The notes under the pieces are model-generated. The model did no database searches. It saw nothing but the letters and a program-made list of their open reading frames with translations, and was not told the origin of the DNA. Both the position numbers and the translations under genes were made by a program. From Clonostachys chloroleuca (Eukaryota; Ascomycota; Sordariomycetes; Hypocreales; Bionectriaceae): a stretch of DNA of 64,000 nucleotides. Below are positions 33,792 to 43,824 of this stretch, in pieces. The stretch lies in NCBI GenBank assembly GCA_037952775.1, contig JBANAY010000003.1:27590001-27654000 (forward strand). Reading direction: 5' to 3'. Positions within the stretch are counted from its first letter, which is position 1; each line of letters begins with the position of its first letter.

Positions 33792-34799
33792 TCACGACTT
33801 AAACCTATAGTTTTGTGATCCAACCATCTTCAAAGAATCTTCCCAGAGCCTTCCCTCCTCCTTCTGATTGTAAGTGAAACTTGAGTACCGAGGGCCAAGA
33901 ATACTGCCGTCATCCTCGCCACGCTCAGACTCAGCACAATCTGCAAGGTACACACCGCCTCGACCTTCCCACTCCTTGCCAACCGCTGCGACAACAGTGG
34001 TAGCAGCACCTTGTTCTGTGTTCTTCAGAACGTGCATGATTGGTTTAACGGCAGCCGCCATCACCTCGTGTGGGATAAATCGCCCAATGCCCGAGTAGAC
34101 ATTTCCAGGGTGGAGGCTGAGACCGTGAATGCCTTGAGACCCAAATCGACGCTCTATCTCATTGGCCATATAGATGTTGGCAGTCTTGGAGCGCGAGTAG
34201 GCAGCCCAGGCATTGTATGTGCTCTTTTCATAGTTGTAGTCGCCAGTGGGCGCTATGCCAGAGACACGGTGTGCTGAGGCGGAAACAACAACGACGCGTG
34301 ATTGAAACTCGGCAGAGGATGCCTTTAGCAGAGCGGGCTTCAGTAACTCGAAAAGGAGGAAGTGCGATAAGTGATTCGTCGCAAATTGCGTCTCAAAGCC
34401 GTCCTTTGTCAGCTGTAGATCGGGGACAGCCATGACACCAGCATTGGCGATGAGAATATTGACCTCAGTGGTCTTGCATATAATCTCTTCAGCACCGTTC
34501 CGGACACTCTCTAGCGAGGTCTGGTCCATTTGGATCAGGTGCATCCTGTCTTCTTTCCAGAACTCGGCCAAGGCAGTCTTAGCCTTGGCTGTGTCCCTGG
34601 CGGTTAAGAAGAGCGTGATTCCAGTGGCATCGAGGGCTCTAGCCGTCTCAATACCTATTCCAGACGAGACACCGGTGATTACAGCAACCTTGCCGACGAG
34701 CTTGCCCTCCAGCCCATTATCCTTTACAATTTGAAGGGCAGTCGGGCGGGCATCTCCTGGGCCGGTGGGATTGGAGTGGACTTCGGCGTATCGAGACAT
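33792..34799 (-). CDS. Short-chain dehydrogenase (retinol dehydrogenase/WWOX-like)
   Basis: This is an intronless SDR of 335 aa. The cofactor motif is TGVSSGIG (residue about 43), followed by LFLTARD, suggesting NADP preference from the Arg. NANAGVM gives the NAG motif and the catalytic residues are Ser in VVSASAHR and YSRSK. The length and the ATNHLSHFLLFELL helix match the broad retinol dehydrogenase-like/WWOX-like fungal SDR group often found in secondary metabolism. Substrate unknown. A TATA box (TATAAATA on the coding strand) lies at 34926-34933. It diverges from the bZIP-like regulator gene. Confidence 0.9.
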   Translation of the reverse strand: MSRYAEVHSNPTGPGDARPTALQIVKDNGLEGKLVGKVAVITGVSSGIGIETARALDATGITLFLTARDTAKAKTALAEFWKEDRMHLIQMDQTSLESVRNGAEEIICKTTEVNILIANAGVMAVPDLQLTKDGFETQFATNHLSHFLLFELLKPALLKASSAEFQSRVVVVSASAHRVSGIAPTGDYNYEKSTYNAWAAYSRSKTANIYMANEIERRFGSQGIHGLSLHPGNVYSGIGRFIPHEVMAAAVKPIMHVLKNTEQGAATTVVAAVGKEWEGRGGVYLADCAESERGEDDGSILGPRYSSFTYNQKEEGRLWEDSLKMVGSQNYRFKS

Positions 34800-35290
34800 A
34801 TTGAACGAACTTTCGATGACTAGAAGGTATTTTCAGAATATTGATGGAGCTAAACTTTTGTTTCCAACTGGTATTGTTGTGAGAACGATGTTGGACATAG
34901 GATTTCATACTTGTAAGGGAAGAGGTATTTATACTCAGTTCAAACTGTTACTTTGACTCCTAGAGAGCCGATTGAATTATCTCCGACTGTATCGCCATGC
35001 CCGCAAGTCAGCAATAGATACTATTCGGACATACTGGAGTTTGGCAGAAAACTTCTTCTGGATGCTCGAGAGTGACATTGTAACTCTTTCAGGATAGCGG
35101 AGCTAGAATAGAGAATGACATTTTTTCCTAACTTGGTTTAGAGTCATTCTCCGACGTCGGTTAGCGCCGAACCCTGAAATTGATCCGCTGAGTGGGTTTA
35201 TGTGATCATGATGGCATCCCATTCCCCTGTTAATGACATTTTTCCCTTTTCAATCACCAGCCCTAAGCATCGAGGTTGGATATTTCAACT
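34800..35290. promoter_or_regulatory. Divergent promoter region, SDR / bZIP-like gene
   Basis: These 491 bp separate the two starts. The SDR side has TATAAATA (reverse strand, 34926-34933). No further element is clear. Confidence 0.5.
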
Positions 35291-36470
35291 ATGGAGACAT
35301 CTACCACCATTTCCATTCCCGGGTCCGGCAGTGGCCCGGAACATGTTCACTTGGCAGCTACTGATGCTGAGCGGAAGCACCGGAAGAAGGTACTCAATCG
35401 GATGAATCAGCGAGCGCGCAGTAGGTGGCAACCCGGTCTACGTGAGGATCATAGATACTCAGTGATAATGGCATGTTAACCCTATGACTCTAGGAGACAG
35501 GATGAGGGGAGACCAGTCGAAGAGGAAAACGAGCTCGTCACAGTTCGAGACGAATCGCTGGAGGGTAGATGAGTTTGAACTCGTCGAAGTACCTCAGGCG
35601 ATCCATGCCATCCAAGAAAAGAGTAAAACAAAGCGCGCTAGGATTCTTCATAACGACAAACATGATAATCAATTGATTTTATCCAAAAAGGGTGGCATCC
35701 AGCTCCCCTCGGTATTTCACAGCCTGAGCCTCGCTCAAGTTGAGCAACACGCGCCTCATTTTAATCGATCGGTGAGGTCGCAGTCAGCAATGCTGGGTGC
35801 ATCTCCCTGCTCAGATCAATTATTAAGCCTTGTCAATTACAACACATTCAGAGGATTATTCATCAATAAGGTCCTGCTGGCTACACTTGCTGAGCATTTC
35901 CCTCCAGAGAGCAACACAGCCGTCAACATCATGAAGGGCCTCCCTGGCCAGGCCACTGTAATTCCATCTTCACTTGATATTCCCACATCTCTCGTTCCAA
36001 CGCGACAGCAAATGGGAGTTCCCCATGCGACGTGGATGGACTTCATTCCATTCCCCCGAATGCGGGATAACCTGATCAGGCATAACGAAGAGTTCGACCA
36101 TAGGCAATTCATAAGAGATATGATTGGGGATTTACTCGACGAACTATATTTCTTGAGGCCAAGCGTCGAAACAAGCCCTCCTAACACCCACAAGATCACA
36201 CTCCAAAATGGACTCGACGATCAGATCACAGCAACAAGGAATGGGCTGATTATCTGGGGCGATCCTCATATACAGGAAAGCTGGGAGGCCACGCCAGGGT
36301 TCTTTGAAAGATGGGGTTGGGTGCTGGAGGGATGCGGTGAGATAGTCAAATCTACCAATTATTGGAGGTCATTACGAAATGAAGAGCCCATCGTACCGGA
36401 TTTTTATAGAAAGGCGGGGGATTATCCACATGGTAGAATCATCAACATTGGCGACCAACAAGAAGGATAA
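35291..36470 (+). CDS. bZIP-like basic region plus DUF3425 regulator
   Basis: This is a fungal nuclear regulator type of 368 aa with one intron at 35421-35493. Residues about 25-50 form a basic stretch (DAERKHRKKVLNRMNQRARR, completed across the intron) that matches the bZIP basic region. A regular leucine heptad after it is not evident. The C-terminal half carries the DUF3425 landmarks: a hydrophobic helix around NYNTFRGLFINKVLL, then HATWMDFIPFPRMRDNLI, and GLIIWGDPHIQESWEATPGF. This combination is widespread in ascomycetes, often beside metabolic genes. Targets are unknown; the divergent SDR is the simplest candidate, by position only. Confidence 0.82.
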
Positions 36471-36940
36471 TGAATGGGAGGACAGGACGTTTCTTCGGAC
36501 TTTGCGGTGCCCAAACAACCCATTGCCTACAGATGTTCAATCATTTCTAGTATTTTAGGTTGCCCCCTTCCTCATACCAAAGGACAAACGTCTTCGGTAT
36601 GTGACTATACTTTTAAGAGCCTCAAACTTGCAGGGGTGGCGTCCCATCAACAAAGCGGCTCATGGCCATCTCAACGTGATTAGAAACTGTCCCAAAAAGT
36701 TGTCACGCGATATCATTAGAGCATTGAGATTATCTATGGATGTAGACGTCACATTTCGCAAACAGAAAAATTAGTAGAAAAGAAGTATACTGACTTGCGC
36801 TTCAGTAACTTGTGTCATATCGCCTTCATTCTTGTGCAGTGATCAATTTCATGTTGGAAGAGGGACTCGGCCCGTCACCGTCATGGCGAGATATATGGCA
36901 ATTTTCACCAACGCATCTCTCTTTGTAGGCAATCGATGAG
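36471..36940. other. Convergent 3' intergenic region
   Basis: Spacer between the bZIP-like gene and a decayed minus-strand gene. No coding signal. Confidence 0.45.
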
Positions 36941-38069
36941 TTATCCATCTAAATTGAGGATCGTATCGATTAGGGCTTCTTTTTCTTCAATACTTGACAC
37001 TTCAAGAGTCGGGAAGAGGTAGGCTATTGAGCTTGATACAACGCAAGCCTGCAGACTTTGAACAAATGGTATAAACTTCCGTGCCTCCAGACACAACTTT
37101 CTGAATTTGGTAAATAAAAGCTCAACATAATCAGCACTATGGATGACGCTGCAACCATAAAGCATCCGTAGCAAGTTAAGCCGTAGATCGATCGATGATA
37201 TCATGGTTTGAGCCACGCGGACGAGTGAGGGCAGATAAGTATTTCCAGCGAGAGAGAGGGATCATGCTGCTCGTGTATGAGACCCAAATCGGAAGATTTC
37301 CGAAACAATTCGCCATATTCCTTCTCTTGGGCGTTCTCGGCGCCGGTAAGATCTCTGATCAGTTGTGCTGAGGCTTCCGCATCTTGAGACCCAGAACGGA
37401 CCATCTGGCAACGAAGTATCAAGTCACGTGCCGACCTAAATATCGCGTTATACGTAATAAGACTTTGTTTGAAATACGGTCTTAGTTCCTCACTTTCAAT
37501 AAACGAAGCCATAGTGTCTGCAACAAGTTCGCCCCACGGATCTTCTGTTATGAAGTTGTTGCAGCTTTTGTTCATAAAGTGAAGGGCCTAGATTTACGAG
37601 AGTAAGCGGGCTCGTTAGCGGGCTCTCAAGACTAGCTGGCCAGGTGTTTTGGGTATGGGCTAGGCAAATTTACCATCGTGCCATATCTGTCGGTGAGCAG
37701 ACCACGGTGGAGTTCATCATCAGACTTTGGAAGCCTTAATTGTTGTATGATATTTGCAATGGCCGCTGAATGAGTAACGCATAGAGCATCACGCCCTCGA
37801 TCGAAAACGTTCTCCGTACGCTACAGCATCATGATGGATGTTAATGTCTCCACAGTCAACGTTTTACCCGGTGCAATTGCCCGCCGCAAGTTACGAAGGG
37901 CCTTGCCGTAGGCAGGCAAATTCCTTAGCTGATTCGCCACGACGATACTCTCCAAAGACGGTGCAAAGCAAACCCGCAGTATGCTGTATACAAGTGCTTT
38001 CCGACAGACGTCTCGGCAGATCCTCCAGATAGTGCATTGAAAACACCCAGCCCCAGTCTCGTTTACCAT
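36941..38069 (-). pseudogene. Remnant of a fungal regulator-like gene (C-terminal half, broken)
   Basis: Pieces of one protein can be followed on the minus strand. First comes an alpha-helical part beginning near CRKALVYSILRVCFAP and running to TLTSIMML, then an in-frame TAG (37821-37823). The same frame then continues with ENVFDRGRDALCVTHSAAIA and a good intron (37588-37673). It runs on to SAWLKP, followed by a one-base frame shift near 37202-37215 into MISSIDLRLNLLRMLYGC, ending at 36941. The style (helical bundle, THSAAIANII, LLTDRYG) resembles the C-terminal fungal transcription factor domain of Zn2Cys6 proteins. The zinc cluster and N-terminal part are missing; the upstream sequence turns AT-rich at once. 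I read it as a 5'-truncated pseudogene. The family name is tentative. Confidence 0.5.
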
Positions 38070-38118
38070 TAGGATGGTAGACTATTCGGGAACCAACGCG
38101 GTCCGCCATCGTGGTCAA

Positions 38119-38509
38119 ATTCGGGCGGGGAGTGGTTCGGAAACGAAATGTTTTGGTTAGAGTCTTGTCAACGCTCGCCAGGTTCTTGGTGCCTTCTGAT
38201 GGACGGGTTAAAAAGAAAAGATAATTAATAATATTGTCTATTTTAAAAGAGATACTTTATATATAATAAAGTTAGTTACTAATTAACTAAAGGTATTTTA
38301 ATCAATATAACTCATAGGTTACTATCGATCTAACACACGGATTCGGCAATACCGGTATATATATATATAAGTATGGACAGACTTTTGGCATCTATTTATG
38401 TACGGCGAGGAAATAGCAGCGAAGTTCTACTTTAACAATTGAACGAAGGTGACCGACATGCAACTAATCCTTATCAACTTAGTCCATGGTGTAAATATCG
38501 TAGCTTCCC
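38119..38509. other. AT-rich spacer
   Basis: Most of 38215-38400 is A/T with TA-rich runs and a TATATATATA stretch near 38357-38370. It resembles repeat-induced-mutation or relic repeat sequence but no parent element is recognisable. Confidence 0.5.
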
Positions 38510-40111
38510 TTACTCTCCTTGGGTAATTTCAAGAGACTTGATGGTTACCGAGCCACCAAATTCGTTAGTAGCATAATTGAAAACGCCATATCGAGTACCG
38601 AGGAAGTATACAGCGCCATTCAGTGAGTGGTGCGTATCTCCGAAGGGTAAAAAGTCAATACCATCTGTGCTATACGAAAATGTAGCCACGACTTGGTTTC
38701 CAGCATTGATAGCTTGTGCCCGAAGCCACGTCCTGCTTCCGTAGAGCGGTTTGGAGGCGACCACTTCTCCTTTCTCGATAGTGTGCCAGCCATCTGTTGC
38801 GTCCATGGCAATATTGTGTATCATTTGGAGGCTAGTCCCGTTTTCCTCTTTTGTAACGCTGATGAGGTCGGCGTTGTAGCGAAAAACAGCAAGCCCTGCC
38901 ATGTCGCCATCCTTCATGGAGGAAAAATCAAGCTCAATAGTCAGTGTTGAGTTTGGTCCAAGAATGCGGTGGGTCAATGTATTTCGAGCAAGGAAGAAGT
39001 CATCAGTGACAGTCGCTGTTTGCAGTTTGAGTCCTTCTTCCAGCGACCATTTCGAGTTGTCTGGATTGTGGTTCCATTCGTACTGCGACCCAAGCTCGCT
39101 AAAGTCATCTTTGCGAGCAAGAGGCTTGGTCTCATGTTTAACGAGCGGGTAAGGATAGTTTGATCCCCAATTGTTTTCGCCGTCGAAGACTACGCTTGGC
39201 CAACCATCGTCATCCCATGTAATGGGAGCCAGCACGGGATATCTTCCAGCGGGCCACATATCGACGAATGCAATATACCACCAGTCACCATTGGGTGTGT
39301 CAACAATGCCCCCTTGGAGAGGGCTACCTGCTCCAGGGATAGGATTTCCGCTGCTACCGAGAACCCGACGCCAGCTATCGTAAGGACCGAACGGACCACG
39401 GCTTGACTTGAGGACGATCTGGCCTTGGCCGAATTCGCTATGATGATTGACGAGCCAGATGTAGTAGGTGCCGTTAATCTTGTAGAAACGAGCGCCTTCG
39501 ACATATTGGATTTCTTCATCAGACTGGAATACCTCCTCCGCAACGTCATGTTGCAGATCATCTGTCAACCGCGCGACCCAGATTTTTGCATCGGCCCCGT
39601 TTGGAACCCATTTGCCATATGCGACATACATTGCGCCGTCATCGTCAATGAGAATACCATCGTCATAGTAGCAATAATCACTGATAACAGAGGCTTCTTC
39701 CCACGGGCCCTGGGGATCTCTGGCGGTATAGATATACGTCTTGTCCGTGCCAACAAGGCAGCCAACCCAGTAGTAGAGTCCCTTGTGCGAATTGTACGCA
39801 ATAGAAGACGCGTAGACGCCTTGATTGTATGCGCTTGTACCCTCAAGATTGAACTTGGGATAGTCTTTATCCAGCGTGGGTAACGAATGGGCAAAAAACT
39901 CCCAGTTCACCAAGTCCCAAGATCTCAGAAGTGGTGCCGAGGGGGAAAAGTGCATGTTGGAAGCCGAATAGTAGAATGTCTCGTTCACGCGGATGACATC
40001 AATGTCAGCAAGGTCCTGCCATATTATTGGCTGGGTGAAGGTGTTCTGAGAGTTGACAACCGCAAAGACGAGGAAAACTGCAATATGCGCAAAGGAGCAC
40101 ATAATGTCCAT
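38510..40111 (-). CDS. GH43 glycoside hydrolase, secreted (beta-xylosidase/arabinofuranosidase type)
   Basis: This is an intronless secreted enzyme of 533 aa. ATG 40111 or 40102 both precede a signal peptide (hydrophobic AHIAVFLVFAVVNS). The N-terminal five-blade beta-propeller contains WQDLADIDVIRV (catalytic base Asp), YDDGILIDDDG (pKa-modulating Asp) and YVEGARFYKING (acid Glu), the GH43 triad. The C-terminal about 200 residues fold as the beta-sandwich usual for two-domain GH43 xylosidases, beginning around WSLEEGLKLQTATV. It would act on arabinoxylan or related side chains; the exact activity is not resolved. It is intact although both flanks are degraded. Confidence 0.9.
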   Translation of the reverse strand: MDIMCSFAHIAVFLVFAVVNSQNTFTQPIIWQDLADIDVIRVNETFYYSASNMHFSPSAPLLRSWDLVNWEFFAHSLPTLDKDYPKFNLEGTSAYNQGVYASSIAYNSHKGLYYWVGCLVGTDKTYIYTARDPQGPWEEASVISDYCYYDDGILIDDDGAMYVAYGKWVPNGADAKIWVARLTDDLQHDVAEEVFQSDEEIQYVEGARFYKINGTYYIWLVNHHSEFGQGQIVLKSSRGPFGPYDSWRRVLGSSGNPIPGAGSPLQGGIVDTPNGDWWYIAFVDMWPAGRYPVLAPITWDDDGWPSVVFDGENNWGSNYPYPLVKHETKPLARKDDFSELGSQYEWNHNPDNSKWSLEEGLKLQTATVTDDFFLARNTLTHRILGPNSTLTIELDFSSMKDGDMAGLAVFRYNADLISVTKEENGTSLQMIHNIAMDATDGWHTIEKGEVVASKPLYGSRTWLRAQAINAGNQVVATFSYSTDGIDFLPFGDTHHSLNGAVYFLGTRYGVFNYATNEFGGSVTIKSLEITQGE

Positions 40112-41600
40112 ATTGACGGGATCTGAGCCGGAACGAAGTCAGTTTTCGAGGCCACAGTATCAAGGTTTGATATTGATAGGGGATGATCTGGTAAAGAAGA
40201 GATCAGGATGGGTTGAGAACGGTGCTTGGGTTGGACGCTTTATAGTCCTGGATCATATCTCATGCAGGGAGCCTACAAGGTGTCAAACAAAATATTGGGT
40301 AAATGGAATTATCAGTATTTTATCCATTTTACCCATTTTACCCATTCCACTGTTGAATTTCGCCCACATAACTTATGACAGCGATTCCTTTTGCATGATT
40401 GGCGCGTGTCTGACAGTCTTTGTTCTCATGTGAACCTGCTCCTACCTAATCTGTTCTAACCACTTATTTAAGAGAGGGTTTACAGTTTAGGTTCAACAAA
40501 ATACTTCCCATTAAATATGAAGTTACGAATTTTCAACTCTTGTGGTGCTGATAATAGTCTCTGCTGGATAGATATTGCCCCTAATACGCTCGACTTCACT
40601 TCAGACCAGCCGCACTTCCGTTACCTGGCTTAAGACTAGATATTTCCGACATCCACCCTTTAGAAGTAGATTCGTGAAGACAGAATCAAAACTGGGTTTA
40701 TTAGGCTCAACTAGCTCCTGACAAGTTGACACATCATGTCGCTTATTCTATACGACATGCAGGGGGGAAAAGGCGGAGTAGATCTGCGTTTCACTTGGAG
40801 AATGCCTCATTCACGTGGAGAATCCGGTGGGATAAGCTTGACCCCGTGGGGTAGTATGATCCCTCGGTGGCCGCGGAGGGTAGATACTCCCCCGCATACC
40901 AGAGACAATATCATAATTTGCAGCCTCATCATTCTACCTTTTTTCCGAAGGGGAAGAGTACCCGGTCTATATAAAGTTACTCTATTTACCTCTATAATTC
41001 AACGGATCGTATGAATAGGAATAGGTGATTCTCTCTTAGCTTTAAGATATTCGCTCCAATAGAGATTAATCTGAAATATCTGTCTTAAAGATATAGAAAG
41101 TATAAGGCTTAGTATATAAGAATAATAAAATGATGAATTATCTAAAATAAGTATAGTAGTTAAAAAGCTTAAGTAGTAAAGGGCTAAGATTATAGAGAGA
41201 CGCGCAATATATAGGAAGCTACTTATTTAGTTGAATATGCATTTATTTTCTTTTATTCTTTTTCTGAATACTTATCATTCTGATTAGCGAATGAGATAGG
41301 TAAGAACAAGAAGAAAGGTCACTACGCAGTACTATAGTCCACTCTGGCCTTCATCAATAGGCTGAAACATGGTCTAGTACATGATAGAGATAGCATCAGA
41401 GCCAGATAACTGCCGATTTTGCCGTCCAGCCTGAAGTCACCTGGAGGGAAACGCGAGAGTACATACTGTTCTCCTCATTGTGGTATATGTCCGGTGGGGA
41501 AGTTGAAGTCCGGCGGAGGTATAGATTAACCTCCGGTGGGGGTTCAGTTCATCTGGAGATTACAAATTAAATTTAATTAGCTATCTACCAAGGTTTAATA
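40112..41600. other. Intergenic, partly AT-rich relic DNA
   Basis: The first 150 bases are the GH43 promoter (TTTATAG near 40238). At 40318-40350 a short tandem of CATTTTACC-like units occurs. 41020-41270 is strongly AT-rich. Near 41400-41560, CCGG(T/C)GG-like boxes repeat, with a small hairpin (CGGAGGT at 41514, ACCTCCG at 41529). No gene is supported. Confidence 0.45.
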
Positions 41601-42323
41601 TTAAGACTCTATCAGAATTTGAATTATGTCAAAGCCTCGGTACAGGGGTACCCCGCAACCAAAGTGTGCCACCAGGTCCGAGAGCCATCTTGCTATGTAC
41701 ATCTGGTGATTGAAAGCTCTGGTGGGATCCTGGCATTTCTGATGGGTATATTTTCGCCACATCTGGTTTTCGGGAAATATTTTTGCCATAAATTCGGCCT
41801 TTACCTTGCTGGCTTTACCGGGGATTTTCCTAGCTTGAAGTTGTTCTCGTTTGTATGAGCTATGAAAACGGACAAGATAGTACCTCCTACCTACCTGGGA
41901 GAGCACCTTGACTGCGTTGGCATTCTCTTCAATCTGCTCATATTGGATGCAGGCTCGCTACAGATCTTCCAAGGACGGGTTCTCGTCAACACAGATCAGC
42001 AGAGGACTGTTCCTCAACGCAAAATACAGGTCTTCTACGTTTTGGAGGTCAGCCAAGGTCCTATCTATTTGGATAACCTCTCGTAGTTTCAACAATACCG
42101 ATGGCGTTATCGGAGATGGCTCGGCCGACCGTTGTATGTTCGAACCGACCGTGTCCGTCTGCTCGGCGTTCCGACTGCGACGTCTTGGTGCCTTGATTGG
42201 CCTCGATCTTGGAAGTACTTGGCATGGAGTACTTGCGATTTCACATGGAGAGATACGACTCGAGTCACTGTCATACACTGCAACATCGGCCGATCGCTTT
42301 GCTGGATGAGTGGCCACTTGTAG

Positions 42324-42377
<54 letters not shown>

Positions 42378-43033
42378 CACCTACTTCTGGCTGTTTTGAA
42401 TGGAATGAATCAGTAGGCTCCGCCGTAGAAGGCTCGTAGGGTATTTGCTCGCGCGAATGTAACATTCCAGCATCGATATCTTGTGGCGGCGCCGGAGCGG
42501 GCGTTGAATAGCCTGGCTGTGCAGACGTTGGCTGTTGAAGTATTGTGGCAAGATCGGAGCGAATGCGAGGGTCAGTCTTGATGACATGGCGTATTTCTAG
42601 CAACATGCAAATACGATACGCAGCCTAGTCTCTCACATCAGATAGATGAAACTCTACAACAATTAGAAGAAGGGAAAAGGGGGGCTATAAGTAAGGCACC
42701 TCATTAACACCTTCTGAGCTCGCGATCTCAGCAAGCTTGTGGTTGCTGGTGCTGACCTTGAGTTTTATTATATTTGGGAGGGTCATCTTATTGCCTTTGA
42801 GAGAAGGCACTGGGATCTCGTCTTTTGCCATGATGCGTGTGTCCTGATTATCGGTAAACAGCGAAGGCTGTGGGCGTGTCAGTGTCAGTGCTCTGGCCAA
42901 GGGGCTAGTGGTACTTACTGGATTGGTTGGTATACTCGCGCTTGGTGTTGTTTGGATTGGCGTAAGACAAACGAAGGAAGCCAGATGAAGAGGGCAGCGT
43001 TCATAGTCATTCGACGCGCAGCTCGTCCCGACG
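41601..43033 (-). pseudogene. Unidentified decayed gene interrupted by a microsatellite
   Basis: Several minus-strand frames look coding but do not connect. A segment around 42830-42760 (PSLFTDNQDTR, then DEIPVPSLKGNKMTLPN) is preceded by a good intron (GTAAGT donor, CACAG acceptor). Later segments read EIRHVIKTDPRIRSDLATIL, VLLKLREVIQIDRTLADLQN and, after an in-frame TAG near 41958, YEQIEENANAVKVLSQ. The TTTC microsatellite splits the frame. I do not recognise the family. It may be a relic of a repeat-borne or accessory gene. AT-rich flanks and stop codons argue against function. Confidence 0.3.
42324..42376. repeat. (TTTC)n microsatellite, about 13 units
   Basis: An uninterrupted CTTT/TTTC tetranucleotide run of 53 bases. 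As the unit is not a multiple of three, length changes would shift any overlapping frame; the reverse strand reads Lys-Glu-Arg-Lys repeats. Confidence 0.95.
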
Positions 43034-43824
43034 GCAAGTGAGTCATCGGCATGAAGGTTTGTAGAATTTTCAGCTGTATAACTATAGTCTTGGGCTAGCG
43101 AAGCTTTTTATTATTATTATTAACCTTTCGTATTCATTGTGTTGAGTTGTTGGGTCTAACATCTTCTCTTGTTTTAACTTTCTATCAATACTCTCTCCGG
43201 AGCTCGCGATCTCGTATTGCAACCATTCAAGATCAAGATGCATCAGCAATAGCAGAGAGCCGGCAAGCTCGCAGGAGATGAAGGCGAGGCTGGGGCGGCT
43301 AGGGTTTAACCCGGTACTTGTACCTATTCGCAAAAGTATATGGGTAGGTGCTTAACCTTTCGCGCAACCAGGAAGGGGTCTAAGGAAATAGCATTAATAG
43401 AAATGCTTTTAGGCTTTAAAAACACAGTGAAAGCTAAAGACCGGATATAGATACTCTACTAGTTAGGCAGACAGCATATGATTCTGGAGTATTCAGCAGC
43501 TGTATTTAATTGCCAAGCTAAAATAAAGGAAGAGAAATTCGCCTACTTCTTATTTAATAGCGTATAATGAAATGTACCTACAGGTGGGGCCTATTGCTCA
43601 GCCGCAGCATCTTTCCTAATATTAACGTTGATCATCATGCCTAAAAGCAAGCTTATGCTGAGCACAGCCGGATCCAAGGCCAACTCCGATGTGGCTGAGC
43701 ATTAGGCACCAATGCGTCTTCCTCAGCATTAGCCTTGGTTCTTCAAATAATAATCAACATGAACGGTGGGAGCCTCCACATATTTGCCTCCTCCCTAACC
43801 AGCATATGGCTCACCCACTTGACC
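43034..43824. other. Intergenic region upstream of the HET gene
   Basis: AT-rich relic sequence at 43370-43580, followed by a small inverted-repeat element (listed separately) immediately upstream of the HET gene. No gene is supported. Confidence 0.45.
43587..43710. mobile_element. Possible MITE-like inverted-repeat element
   Basis: GGGGCCTATTGCTCAGCC at the left end and GGCTGAGCATTAGGCACC at the right end are imperfect inverted repeats (about 17 of 20 positions). They enclose about 80 bp with further GCTGAGC copies. A clear target-site duplication is not visible, so a transposon origin is only suggested. Confidence 0.35.
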
